Source of the DNA: Microbacterium cremeum
Lineage (GTDB): Bacteria; Actinomycetota; Actinomycetes; Actinomycetales; Microbacteriaceae
Direction of reading: 5' to 3'
NCBI RefSeq assembly: GCF_015277855.1
Contig: NZ_CP063812.1
Coordinates: 806,001-870,000 of the forward strand
Length of the DNA stretch: 64,000 nucleotides
This document shows positions 53,358-62,735 of the stretch, one piece after another; positions within the stretch are counted from its first letter, which is position 1, and each line of letters opens with the position of its first letter. The position numbers and the translations under genes were made by a program. Below the pieces are notes generated by a model. The model searched no databases. It was not told the origin of the DNA and worked only from the letters and a program-made list of their open reading frames with translations.

Positions 53358-54070
53358 GGATGCCGCGACCCGTGGCGTCGAGGAATGCCCTGGCGACGGC
53401 ATCCGTCGCGTGCTAGCCGGCGTGCCGACGCCCGCGCATCTGGCGAGAACAGGTGATCTCGCGGATGCAGGACGTTTCGGTGCGGAATCGTCCTGCGTCC
53501 GCGAGATGTCCTGATCTCGTGGGGGGATGCCGCGACCCGTCGCGTCGGGGTGTGCCCTGGTAACGGCATCCGTCGCGTGCTAGCCGGCGTGCCGACGCCC
53601 GCGCGTGTCGCGGGAACAGGTGTGGCGGGAACAGGTGATCTGGCGGATGCAGGACGTTTCGGTGCGGAATCGTCCTGCGTCCGCGAGATGTCCTGATCTC
53701 GTGGGGGGATGCCGCGACCCGTCGCGTCGGGGTGTGCCCTGGTAACGGCATCCGTCGCGTGCTAGCCGGCGTGCCGACGCCCGCGCATGTCGCGGGAACA
53801 GGTGTGGCGGGAACAGGTGATCTGGCGGATGCAGGACGTTTCGGTGCGGAATCGTCCTGCGTCCGCGAGATGTCCTGATCTCGTGGGGGGATGCCGCGAC
53901 CCGTCGCGTCGGGGTGTGCCCTGGTAACGGCATCCGTCGCGTGCTAGCCGGCGTGCCGACGCCCGCGCATGTGGCGGGAACAGGTGTGGCGAGAACAGGT
54001 GATCTGGCGGATGCAGGACGTTTCGGTGCGGAATCGTCCTGCGTCCGCGAGATGTCCTGATCTCGTGGGG
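53358..54070. repeat. tandem array of 167/182-bp units, four copies
   Basis: Units beginning GGATGCCGCGACCCGT start at 53358, 53525, 53707 and 53889. The first is 167 bp and the rest are 182 bp; the difference is a GGAACAGGTGTGGCG-like 15-bp duplication. The later units are near identical. Each holds a hairpin GCGGATGCAGGACG / CGTCCTGCGTCCGC around TTTCGGTGCGGAAT. No gene is supported; the array gives rise to repetitive false frames. Confidence 0.95.
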
Positions 54071-54204
54071 GCCTGTGCCGGACGCCGGACGCCGGATGCC
54101 GGTGCCCGGTGCCGGATGCCGGTGCCGGGTGCCGGGTGCCCGGTACCCGGAGCCCGGTGCCGGACGCCGGACGCCGGAGTCGCGCGGCGGCGGGGACCGC
54201 AGCG
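54071..54204. repeat. low-complexity GCCGG-rich tract
   Basis: About 100 bp are built of short imperfect units such as GCCGGACGCCGG and GGTGCCGGGTGCC. It directly follows the 182-bp array and ends at the next gene's stop. Nothing else is visible. Confidence 0.8.
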
Positions 54205-55596
54205 TCAGTGGCGTCCGGCGACGACGTCGGCGATGTGCGCGGGCCAGGCGGTGCGGGGGGTCGAGCCCGAGGCCTCGAGGCGGTCGGCCAGGCGGTACGC
54301 GGTGTAGATGGCGTTGACGGCCACCCACCGCAGCGGCTCCGGCTCCCACTTCTTGGCGCGGTGGCCGACCCACGGCAGCCGCGTGAGGTCGGTGTCGTGA
54401 CCGAGCACGAGGTCGGCGAGGGTCCGGCCGGCGAGGTTCGTCGCGGTGACGCCGGTTCCGACGTATCCGCCGGCCCAGCCGAGACCCGTGGCGCGGTCGT
54501 GGCCGACGGTCGCAGCCCAGTCGCGGGGCACCCCCAGCACGCCGGCCCAGGCGTGCGCGATCGGCACGGCCGAGGCGCCCGGGAAGAACTCGCGCAGCAC
54601 CGCGGTGAGCGAGCGGATCGTGCGCTGCTGCGTCGTGCCGTCGGTGTCGACGCGCGAGCCGTAGCGGTACGGCACTCCGCGTCCGCCGAACGCGATGCGG
54701 TCGTCGGCGGTGCGCTGCGCGTACATGTACACGTGGGCGAAGTCGCCGAGCGTCTCACGGCCGTCCCAGCCCACGCCCTCCCAGAACGACGCCGGCAGCG
54801 GCTCGGTGACGACCATCGACGAGTTCATCGGCAGCCACGTGCGGTGCTCTCCGGCGAGGTCGGCGGTGAAGCCCTCGGTCGCGCGCAGCACGTGCGTCGC
54901 GCGCACCGTTCCGCGGTCGGTGACAGCCCGGCCGGGCGCGATCTCGCGCACGCGCGTCTGCTCGTGGATCGTCACGCCGAGCCGCTCGACAGCCTCCGCG
55001 AGACCGCGCACCAGCTTGGCGGGGTGCACGCGCGCGCAGTGCGGATGCCACGCCCCGCCGAGCACGCCGTCGATGCGGATCCGGGATGCCGCGGCCGCGG
55101 CATCCAGCCACTCCAGGTCGGTGTGGGGCCACTCCCGCTCGCCCTCGTACGCGGCGCGCAACCGTGCGAGCTGGGCCGGCGTGCGGGCGACGCCGAACTC
55201 GCCGCCTTTGACGATGTCGGCGTCGATGCCCTCGCGCTGGGCCGCGGCGATGACCTCGTCGACGGTCTCGTTGAGGGCGCGCTGCTGGGCAATCGCGGCG
55301 TCGCGGCCGTGGGACTCCGCGTACCGCTCACGCCCCCCGGTGACCGTGTTGGTGAGCCAGCCGCCGTTGCGCCCGGATGCTCCGAACCCGGCGAACCGCT
55401 GCTCGAGCACGACGACCCGCAGGCCGGGCTGCGCCCGCTTGAGGTAGTACGCCGTCCACAGGCCGGTGTACCCGGCGCCCACGATCGCGACGTCGGCGTC
55501 GAGGTCGCCCGGCAAGGGGGCGCGCGCCTGCGGCGTGCCCCCGAGGTCCCGCCACCACCACGACACGTCCCCGTTGGGCACTCCGGTCTCGCTCAT
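54205..55596 (-). CDS. FAD-dependent amino-acid/amine oxidoreductase (DAO family, PuuB-like)
   Basis: The 463-residue protein has the DAO-type Rossmann motif VAIVGAGYTGLWTAYYLKR and GASGRNGGW, with a C-terminal GWAGGYVGTGVTATNLAG clamp. It resembles gamma-glutamylputrescine oxidase (PuuB/OrdL). No PuuA-type glutamine synthetase is seen near, so it may instead oxidise another amine. The PucR gene begins upstream on the same strand, so the two may be co-transcribed; the gap is 115 bp. Start is ATG 55596. Confidence 0.85.
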   Translation of the reverse strand: MSETGVPNGDVSWWWRDLGGTPQARAPLPGDLDADVAIVGAGYTGLWTAYYLKRAQPGLRVVVLEQRFAGFGASGRNGGWLTNTVTGGRERYAESHGRDAAIAQQRALNETVDEVIAAAQREGIDADIVKGGEFGVARTPAQLARLRAAYEGEREWPHTDLEWLDAAAAASRIRIDGVLGGAWHPHCARVHPAKLVRGLAEAVERLGVTIHEQTRVREIAPGRAVTDRGTVRATHVLRATEGFTADLAGEHRTWLPMNSSMVVTEPLPASFWEGVGWDGRETLGDFAHVYMYAQRTADDRIAFGGRGVPYRYGSRVDTDGTTQQRTIRSLTAVLREFFPGASAVPIAHAWAGVLGVPRDWAATVGHDRATGLGWAGGYVGTGVTATNLAGRTLADLVLGHDTDLTRLPWVGHRAKKWEPEPLRWVAVNAIYTAYRLADRLEASGSTPRTAWPAHIADVVAGRH

Positions 55597-55711
55597 GCGC
55601 CCATCCTGCCGCGTCGCGGCGGTACGGCATCCCGGCGATCTGTCGCGAAGCCGAGCTCGCGTCGGCGGATCCGTCGCGCGAGGGTCGACCCGCGGCCCGC
55701 TCTCGCGGTGC

Positions 55712-57256
55712 TCAGTCCTCGAGGGCGCGCAGCGCCGCCCAGAGCTCCGCGCGCGTGGCGAACGACGCGAGCTCGCGGCCGAGCACGCGCTCGACGAGGG
55801 CGAGCCGCGTGCGCACCGTGTGGCGGTGGACGCCGAGGGCGCGGGCGGATGCCTCGTGCGAGCAGTCTTCGTCGAGCCACACCCGGAGCGTCTCGACGAG
55901 GCTCGTGCCGTGAGCGGTGTCGTGCTCCGACAGCGGGGCGAGCTCGGCGCGGGCGAGCGCTCGTGCGTCGTCGGAGAGCGCCGAGAGCACGCCGCTGGCC
56001 GACACCTCGGCGAACTTGGTGATCGGGCCGGCGCCGCGGTCGCGCGCCACGCGCGCCTCGCTCAACGCGGCGGCGAAGCCGTCGTAGCCCGTCGGGTTCG
56101 AGAGGCCCACGCGGACGTCGAAGCGCTCCACCAGCTCCCGGACGGCCGTGCCGTCGCCGGCGGGCGACACCAGCACCAGCCCGTCGTCGCCCCGGCCGAA
56201 GAACAGGCCACCCCGGTTTTCTTCGGCGCGGAGTTCGAGAAGCTCGGCGATGCCCTCGACGCGTGCGGCCGCGGCATCCGTCAGTCCCACGACGATCGGC
56301 GGGGAGGGCAACGGCCCCCACAGGTCGCGCGAGGTGCGGCGCGCCAGGGCGGGGTCGCCCGAGAGCAGCGACTGCACGAGGCCCGCACGAAGCGCGCCGC
56401 GTGCCCGGCTGAGCCCCTGCTGCTGCTCGAGCGCGAGACCGGCCATCCCGATGACGGCGGTGACGACGACGCGGCCCTCCTGGTCGAGGTCGCCCGCCGC
56501 GATCGCGATGACACCGCGCAGGCGCCCGCCGCGTCCGAGGGTCTGCAGGGTGAACGGGGTGTCGCCGATCCGCAGCGACGATCCGGCCCGTGCGCCGCGG
56601 TGCAGCACGCCGGTGACCTCGCGCTGCAGGTCGGCGGCGGTGCCGGCGTCGAGTCCGCCCGCGGGGTGCTCGCGCGAGAGCTCGCCGGCGGCGTCGAACA
56701 TGCCCACCCACGTGTCGAGCTGCTTCGCGAGCTCGGCGACGGTCGCTCCGAGTCCGTCCGGCCGCAGCGCGGCGAGTGCGATCGCCCGCTGCGCCGCGAG
56801 CGCCCAGCTCCGGCGGGCGTAGGCCTCGGCCGCGATCGCCTCGGCGTTGGCGCGCGCGACGGCGATGAACGGCGTGCGGTAGGGAACCTCGAACAGCGGC
56901 ATCCGCTCGTCGCGGCACGCGTCCGCGAGCGCCGGGGGCATGCCGGGGCGCGCCACCTCGGTGCCGAAGCCGAGGCCGACGACGCCCCGCGCGGCCAGCC
57001 GGTGCACGTACGCGCGGTAGGGCTCAGGGTCGTCGGCGCCGGCGTCCTCGGGGCGCGGGAACTGCGTGCCGGTCGTCAGCAGCACGAGACCCTCCGACAG
57101 GAAGGGCGTCGGGTCCGACAGGTCGGAGCTGTGCACCCAGCGGATCGAGCGATCGAGCGCTCCGGGCTCGAGCGATCGCGTGTCGGCGAGCGTCAGGCCC
57201 AGGTCTCGACGCGCGAGCAGCGCCCGCAGCGTCGGGGCATCGGCGGCGGTGTCCAT
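55712..57256 (-). CDS. PucR-family transcriptional regulator
   Basis: The 514-residue protein has an N-terminal PucR domain (LRALLARRDLGLTLADTRSLEPGALDRSIRWVHSSDL), a GGDEF-like middle and a C-terminal HTH_30 (EASARALGVHRHTVRTRLALVE). It should regulate the divergent gabT and possibly the oxidase operon. The ATG at 57256 has GGAGG upstream. The 93-bp divergent spacer contains TAGCGGGCTA and TATAGC words suited to a promoter-operator. PucR members often control GABA or polyamine catabolism. Confidence 0.9.
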   Translation of the reverse strand: MDTAADAPTLRALLARRDLGLTLADTRSLEPGALDRSIRWVHSSDLSDPTPFLSEGLVLLTTGTQFPRPEDAGADDPEPYRAYVHRLAARGVVGLGFGTEVARPGMPPALADACRDERMPLFEVPYRTPFIAVARANAEAIAAEAYARRSWALAAQRAIALAALRPDGLGATVAELAKQLDTWVGMFDAAGELSREHPAGGLDAGTAADLQREVTGVLHRGARAGSSLRIGDTPFTLQTLGRGGRLRGVIAIAAGDLDQEGRVVVTAVIGMAGLALEQQQGLSRARGALRAGLVQSLLSGDPALARRTSRDLWGPLPSPPIVVGLTDAAAARVEGIAELLELRAEENRGGLFFGRGDDGLVLVSPAGDGTAVRELVERFDVRVGLSNPTGYDGFAAALSEARVARDRGAGPITKFAEVSASGVLSALSDDARALARAELAPLSEHDTAHGTSLVETLRVWLDEDCSHEASARALGVHRHTVRTRLALVERVLGRELASFATRAELWAALRALED

Positions 57257-57349
57257 CGTCCTCCGAGTGTACGGGTCGTATAGCGGGCTATGGATAATGT
57301 ACGGCCGGGAAGGTGCGGGCGTGCGCGGGGGCGACATACGCTCCCCAGC

Positions 57350-58726
57350 ATGAGCAGCGCAGCCGACACGCAGATCGCATCACGCCCGGTCGACATGCCC
57401 CTGGGCGGTCCCACCCTTCCGCAGGAGCGCCGCCTGGTCACCAGCATCCCGGGCCCGCGCTCGCAGGAGCTCATCGACCGCAAGGCCGGCGCGGTCGCCG
57501 CGGGCGTCGGCCACACCGCGCCGGTCCACGCCGTGGCCGCCGGCGGCGGCGTCATCGTCGACGCCGACGGCAACTCGCTCATCGACCTCGGCTCGGGCAT
57601 CGCGGTCACGACCATCGGCAACGCGCACCCGAAGGTGGTCGCGGCGGTGCAGGAGCAGGTCGCGCAGTTCACGCACACGTGCTTCATGATCGCGCCCTAC
57701 GACTCGTACGTCGCGGTCGCCGAAGCGCTCAACCGCCTGACGCCGGGCGACCACGCCAAGAAGAGCGCGCTGTTCAACTCGGGCGCCGAGGCGGTCGAGA
57801 ACGCCGTGAAGATCGCACGCAAGCACACCGGCAAGCAGGCCGTCGTCGCCTTCGACCACGGCTACCACGGCCGCACCAACCTCACGATGGCGCTCACCGC
57901 CAAGTCGATGCCTTATAAGAGTGGCTTCGGCCCGTTCGCGTCGGAGGTCTACCGCGCGCCCCTGTCGTACCCCTTCCGCGACGGCCTGAACGGCGCAGAG
58001 GCGGCGAAGAAGGCGATCTCGGTCATCGAGAAGCAGGTCGGCGCCGACAACCTCGCCGCCGTCATCATCGAGCCCATCCAGGGTGAGGGCGGCTTCATCG
58101 TCCCGGCCGACGGGTTCCTCCCCGCGATCGCCGACTGGTGCCGCGCGAACGACGTCGTCTTCATCGCCGACGAGATCCAGACCGGTTTCGCCCGCACCGG
58201 GGCGATGTTCGCGAGCGAGGTGTTCGGCATCGTGCCCGACCTCATCACGACGGCCAAGGGGATCGCCGGCGGCCTGCCGCTCGCGGCGGTGACGGGGCGC
58301 GCCGAGATCATGGATGCCGCCCACGCCGGTGGCCTCGGAGGCACCTACGGTGGCAACCCCATCGCGTGCGCCGCGGCGCTCGCCGCGATCGACGTGTTCG
58401 AGAACGACGGGATGGTCGAGCGGGCGCGCGAGATCGGCGCGATCCTCACCGACCGCCTCGGCCGGCTGCAGGTCGCCGACCCGCGCGTCGGAGACGTCCG
58501 CGGTCACGGTGCGATGATCGCGGCCGAGTTCGTCGACCCCGCGACGGGGGAGCCGGATGCCGCGCTCACCGCCGCGGTCGCCAAGGCGTGCATCGCGCAG
58601 GGCGTCATCGTGCTCACCTGCGGCACTTACGGGAACGTGATCCGCTTCCTGCCGCCGCTCTCGATCGGCGACGACCTGCTCCACGAGGGCCTGGACGTCG
58701 TCGCGGCCGCCCTCGCCGGCAACTGA
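57350..58726 (+). CDS. gabT: 4-aminobutyrate aminotransferase
   Basis: The 458-residue class III aminotransferase has SGAEAVENAVKIARKHTGK, VFIADEIQTGFARTG and TTAKGIAGGLPLAAVTG, where the Lys binds PLP. It converts GABA plus 2-oxoglutarate to succinic semialdehyde and glutamate. It is divergent from pucR and followed by the amine oxidase operon across a REP hairpin. The ATG at 57350 starts at a conserved region. Context makes GABA the substrate. Confidence 0.92.
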   Translation: MSSAADTQIASRPVDMPLGGPTLPQERRLVTSIPGPRSQELIDRKAGAVAAGVGHTAPVHAVAAGGGVIVDADGNSLIDLGSGIAVTTIGNAHPKVVAAVQEQVAQFTHTCFMIAPYDSYVAVAEALNRLTPGDHAKKSALFNSGAEAVENAVKIARKHTGKQAVVAFDHGYHGRTNLTMALTAKSMPYKSGFGPFASEVYRAPLSYPFRDGLNGAEAAKKAISVIEKQVGADNLAAVIIEPIQGEGGFIVPADGFLPAIADWCRANDVVFIADEIQTGFARTGAMFASEVFGIVPDLITTAKGIAGGLPLAAVTGRAEIMDAAHAGGLGGTYGGNPIACAAALAAIDVFENDGMVERAREIGAILTDRLGRLQVADPRVGDVRGHGAMIAAEFVDPATGEPDAALTAAVAKACIAQGVIVLTCGTYGNVIRFLPPLSIGDDLLHEGLDVVAAALAGN

Positions 58727-58742
58727 CCGCGGCATCCTCAAC

Positions 58743-58818
58743 GCGTTTCGTCTCGCTTCGCCCGCTCAACGCCCTCGTCCGGTCGTCGAGCGAGCGAGGA
58801 ACGAGCGAGACGAAACGC
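58743..58818. repeat. REP-like hairpin
   Basis: A direct copy GCGTTTCGTCTCGCT and its exact inverse lie 46 bp apart and can pair into a 15-bp stem. It is the same family as at 38.8 and 48.5 kb. It sits between gabT and the amine oxidase gene. Confidence 0.9.
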
Positions 58819-58877
58819 CTCGATCCACACGCAACGCAAGAGCCCGCGCCCCACACGCGCATGACGAAGGAGTCCCC

Positions 58878-60239
58878 ATGACCGAGCTGACCCGCGACGT
58901 CGTGATCGTCGGAGCCGGCGCCGCCGGCCTGACCGCCGCCAACGAGCTGAGGAAGGCGGGACTGTCGGTCGTCGTGCTGGAGGCCCGCGACCGTGTCGGC
59001 GGCCGGCTGTGGACCGACGTGGTCGACGGCGCCATGCTCGAGATCGGCGGCCAGTGGGTCTCGCCCGACCAGGACGCGCTGAAGGAGACGCTCGCCGAGC
59101 TCGGGCTCGAGACGTACCGCCGCTACCGCGAGGGCGACTCGCTGTACATCGGCAAGGACGGCGAGCTCAAGCGTTTCACCGGCGAGATCTTCCCGGTCGC
59201 CCCCGGCACCGAGAAGGAGATCGTGCGGCTCATCGAGCTGCTCGACGGCATGGTCGCCGAGGTCGACCCCGACCGGCCCTGGGAGCACCCCGACGCCGAG
59301 GAGCTGGACCGGGTGTCGTTCGAGGCATGGCTCGAGGAGCAGACCGACGACCAGGAGGCGCGCGACAACATCGCCCTCTTCATCGCCGGGGCGATGCTCA
59401 CCAAGCCCGCGTACGCGTTCTCGACGCTGCAGGCCCTGCTCATGGCGGCGAGCGCCGGCAGCTTCTCGCACCTCGTCGACGCCGACTTCATCCTGGACGA
59501 GCGCGTCGTGGGCGGGCTCCAGCAGGTGCCCCTTCTGCTGGCGGAGCGCCTCGGTGGCGACATCCTGCTCGGCCAGCCCGTCAATGAGGTGCATCGTTCG
59601 GACGACGGCGTGCGCGTCGTCACCGACAAGGGCCTCGAGGTGCGCGCGCGGTACGTCGTGCTGGCGCACGCACCGATCCTGTACCCCTGGATCGAGTTCA
59701 CGCCGCCGCTCCCGCGCCTCAAGCAGCAGATGCACCAGCACATCTCGATGGGCTTCGTGGTCAAGGTGCACGCGGTCTACGACCGGCCGTTCTGGCGTGA
59801 GCAGGGCCTGTCGGGCACCGCGTTCAGCCCGTACGAGATCTCGCACGAGGCCTACGACAACACCAACCACGGAGACGAGCGCGGAACCCTCGTCGGCTTC
59901 GTCTCGGACCGCAACGCCGATGACCTCTTCCGCGTCTCGCCCGAGGAGCGCCGGCAGCGCGTCCTCGAGTCGCTGTCGCACTACTACGGGCCCGAGGCGC
60001 TGAACCCGCTGGTGTACTTCGAGAGCGACTGGGGTGCCGAGGAGTGGACGCGCGGCGCCTACGCCGCGAGCTTCGACCTGGGCGGTCTCGCCCGTTACGG
60101 CGCCGACCTGCGCACCCCCGTCGGTCCGATCCACTTCGCCTGCAGCGACATGGCCGGCGCCGGATACCAGCACGTCGACGGCGCGATCCGCATGGGGCGC
60201 CTCGTGGCGTCGAACATCCTCGAGTCGGCCGGCCGATGA
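58878..60239 (+). CDS. puo: flavin amine oxidase, putrescine-oxidase-like
   Basis: The 453-residue protein has the amine oxidase motif VVIVGAGAAGLTAANELRKAG and LEARDRVGGRLWTD. It closes with YQHVDGAIRMGRLVASNIL. This resembles Rhodococcus and Micrococcus putrescine oxidases, which oxidise putrescine to 4-aminobutanal with H2O2. It lacks a signal peptide. Its stop overlaps the Usp start (ATGA). Together with gabT and the aldehyde dehydrogenase it would form a putrescine-to-succinate route. Other substrates such as histamine remain possible. Confidence 0.85.
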   Translation: MTELTRDVVIVGAGAAGLTAANELRKAGLSVVVLEARDRVGGRLWTDVVDGAMLEIGGQWVSPDQDALKETLAELGLETYRRYREGDSLYIGKDGELKRFTGEIFPVAPGTEKEIVRLIELLDGMVAEVDPDRPWEHPDAEELDRVSFEAWLEEQTDDQEARDNIALFIAGAMLTKPAYAFSTLQALLMAASAGSFSHLVDADFILDERVVGGLQQVPLLLAERLGGDILLGQPVNEVHRSDDGVRVVTDKGLEVRARYVVLAHAPILYPWIEFTPPLPRLKQQMHQHISMGFVVKVHAVYDRPFWREQGLSGTAFSPYEISHEAYDNTNHGDERGTLVGFVSDRNADDLFRVSPEERRQRVLESLSHYYGPEALNPLVYFESDWGAEEWTRGAYAASFDLGGLARYGADLRTPVGPIHFACSDMAGAGYQHVDGAIRMGRLVASNILESAGR

Positions 60240-61129
60240 GCGCGCGCATCGTCGTGGGCTACACCGCGACCGACGCCGGCGCCGACGCCGTCGCGCTCGG
60301 CGCGCGTCTGGCCGCCGCCACCGCCTCGTCGCTCGACCTCGTGGTGGTGCTCCCCGGCGAGGAGCGCAGCGTCATCACGCCGCCCGACGCCGGCTACGAC
60401 CGGTACCTGCAGCAGCAGGCCCAGGAATGGCTGACGGATGCCGCGGCCGCAGTCCCGGCATCCGTCGACGTCCGCACCCACGTGCGCTACGGGGAGTCGT
60501 TCGCGGAAGGCCTCGTGAGCACGGCCGACGAGTTCGGCGCGTCGCACGTCGTCGTGGGTGCTGCGAACGGCGGCCGGCGCGGACGCCACCGCCTCGGTAC
60601 GGTCGCCACCGAGCTGCTGCACTCGTCGGATGTGCCGGTCGTGCTCGCCCCCGAGGGCTCGCGGCGCGTGGACCCGGGCACCGGCATCAGCCGGGTGACG
60701 GCGGCGATCGGCACGCGTCCGGGCGCCGAGGCGCTGCTCGACGAGAGCGTCGCGCTGGCCACGTCGGCCCATGCCGGGCTGCGGCTCCTGTCGCTCGTGT
60801 CGGTCGACCTTCCGGCGAGCGTCGACACCGGGGTGATCCGGATCGCCGGTGCGGCCCACGCCGACGACGTCCTGGGCAAGGCGCTGGCCGCGCTGCCCGA
60901 GGGCGTCGACGCCGACGTCGTCGTCGCGCGCGGCGAGAGCATCGAAGACGCGGTCTCGCACCTGGGCTGGGAGCCCGGCGAGCTCGCCGTCGTCGGCTCG
61001 AGCCGGCTCGCACAGCCGCGCCGCCTGTTCCTCGGATCGACTGCGGCGAAGATGCTGCACGAGCTCCCCGTCCCCATGGTCGTCGTGCCCCGCACGCGCG
61101 ACCACCACAGCAAGAACGGAGCGCGATGA
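60236..61129 (+). CDS. tandem-domain universal stress protein
   Basis: The 297-residue protein has two Usp domains. Each has an ATP-binding-like motif: GAANGGRRGRHRLGTVATELLHSSDVPVVL and VGSSRLAQPRRLFLGSTAAKML. It is cytoplasmic. It is coupled by 4-bp overlaps to the amine oxidase before and the permease after, which is a curious place for a stress protein. It may modulate the transporter. The role is not proven. Confidence 0.9.
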   Translation: MSARIVVGYTATDAGADAVALGARLAAATASSLDLVVVLPGEERSVITPPDAGYDRYLQQQAQEWLTDAAAAVPASVDVRTHVRYGESFAEGLVSTADEFGASHVVVGAANGGRRGRHRLGTVATELLHSSDVPVVLAPEGSRRVDPGTGISRVTAAIGTRPGAEALLDESVALATSAHAGLRLLSLVSVDLPASVDTGVIRIAGAAHADDVLGKALAALPEGVDADVVVARGESIEDAVSHLGWEPGELAVVGSSRLAQPRRLFLGSTAAKMLHELPVPMVVVPRTRDHHSKNGAR

Positions 61130-62706
61130 TGGGCGCCCCCACTGCGGCCGAGGCGCCGCTCGCCCCCGTCGCCGGCGCAGAGGCCGGCGGCATCTCGAAG
61201 AAGGGCCTGAGCGCCGGCACGGTCGGTCTCGTCGGCGCGGTCGTGATCGGAATCTCAACCATCGCCCCGGCCTACACGCTGACCGCATCGCTGGGCCCGA
61301 CGGTGTCGGAGGTCGGGTTCCAGGTGCCGGCGATCATCATCGTCGGATTCCTCCCGATGCTGCTGGTCGCCTTCGGGTACCGCGAACTCAACACGCGCAT
61401 GCCGGACTCCGGCACGTCGTTCACGTGGGCCACGCGCGCCTTCGGCCCGTGGATCGGATGGATGGCCGGCTGGGGCCTCGTCGCCGCCACCGTGATCGTG
61501 CTGTCGAACCTCGCCGGCATCGCGGTGGAGTTCCTGTTCCTGCTGATCGACCAGCTCGCCGGCAGCCCGGGGTGGATCGCCGCGCTCGCGTTCAACCCGT
61601 TCATCAACGTCGGGGTGTGCCTGCTGTTCATGCTCGGCGCGACGATCGTGTCGTACCGCGATCTGCAGACGACTCAGAAGCTGCAGTACGTGCTCGTCGG
61701 CTTCCAGGTCGTCGTGCTCGTGATCTTCCTCGTCGCGGCGTTCGTGCACGTGGCGAACGGCACCGCATTCGACGCGAGCCCGGTCGAGCTGTCGTGGTTC
61801 AACCCGTTCGCCGTCGGGGACTTCGGTGCGGTGGTCGCGGGACTGTCGCTGTCGATCTTCATCTTCTGGGGCTGGGACGTCGTGCTCACGATGAACGAGG
61901 AGACCCGCAACCCGCGCAAGACGCCGGGACGCGCGGCGACCGTGACGGTGCTGATCGTCGCGGGACTCTACCTGCTGCTGTCGATGGCGCTGCTGTCGTT
62001 CGCGGGCGTCGGCGAGGGCGAGCTCGGCCTCGGAAACCCCGACATCCAGGGCAACGTGTTCTTCTACCTGTCGGATCCGATCCTCGGGCCCCTCGCGTTC
62101 CTCGTCTCGCTCGCGGTGCTCACGAGTTCGGCGGCATCGCTGCAGTCGACGGCGGTCGGCCCGGCGCGGACCCTGCTCGCGATGGGGCACTACCGCGCGC
62201 TGCCCGAGCAGTTCGCGCGTGTGAGCCCCCGCTTCTTCACGCCCGGCTTCGCCACCATCGTGTCGGCCGTCGTCGCGAGCGTCTTCTACGCTGTGATGCG
62301 GTTCGTCAGCGAGAACGTGCTGTGGGACACCATCACCGCTCTCGGCATGATGATCTGCTTCTACTACGGACTCACTGCGTTCGCGTGCGTGTGGTACTTC
62401 CGCAAGCAGTGGTTCGACTCGGCGCGTTCGTTCTTCTTCGCCTTCCTGTTCCCGCTCGTGGGCGGCAGCATCCTCGCGGTGCTGTTCGTCATCACGCTCG
62501 TCGACAGCATGGATCCGGACTACGGCAGCGGGTCGAACATCGCCGGCGTCGGCCTCGTGTTCATCCTGGGCGTCACCGTCATCCTGACGGGCGTCGCCAT
62601 CATGATCTGGCAGGCGATCAAGCGTCCGGCCTTCTTCCGCGGCGAGACACTCGGTCTCGAAGCTCCCGAAAGCCTTCGACGCGAACGCCGCGTCGCGGCA
62701 GACTGA
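61126..62706 (+). CDS. APC-superfamily amino acid/polyamine permease
   Basis: The 526-residue protein has about twelve membrane helices. The first holds VIGISTIAPAYTLTASLG, typical of the APC family. The context of putrescine oxidase and gabT suggests uptake of putrescine, GABA or a similar amine. Translation begins at ATG 61126 (a second ATG follows). It overlaps the Usp stop by 4 bp and precedes the aldehyde dehydrogenase by 29 bp. Confidence 0.9.
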   Translation: MMGAPTAAEAPLAPVAGAEAGGISKKGLSAGTVGLVGAVVIGISTIAPAYTLTASLGPTVSEVGFQVPAIIIVGFLPMLLVAFGYRELNTRMPDSGTSFTWATRAFGPWIGWMAGWGLVAATVIVLSNLAGIAVEFLFLLIDQLAGSPGWIAALAFNPFINVGVCLLFMLGATIVSYRDLQTTQKLQYVLVGFQVVVLVIFLVAAFVHVANGTAFDASPVELSWFNPFAVGDFGAVVAGLSLSIFIFWGWDVVLTMNEETRNPRKTPGRAATVTVLIVAGLYLLLSMALLSFAGVGEGELGLGNPDIQGNVFFYLSDPILGPLAFLVSLAVLTSSAASLQSTAVGPARTLLAMGHYRALPEQFARVSPRFFTPGFATIVSAVVASVFYAVMRFVSENVLWDTITALGMMICFYYGLTAFACVWYFRKQWFDSARSFFFAFLFPLVGGSILAVLFVITLVDSMDPDYGSGSNIAGVGLVFILGVTVILTGVAIMIWQAIKRPAFFRGETLGLEAPESLRRERRVAAD

Positions 62707-62735
62707 AACCACCCATCCGATCGGAGACAACTGAT

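Noticed and set aside
53312..54758. Minus-strand frames with a repeated peptide across the 182-bp array.
   Set aside because: The peptide arises from tandem DNA copies and joins parts of a known oxidase in another frame; no gene signal is present.
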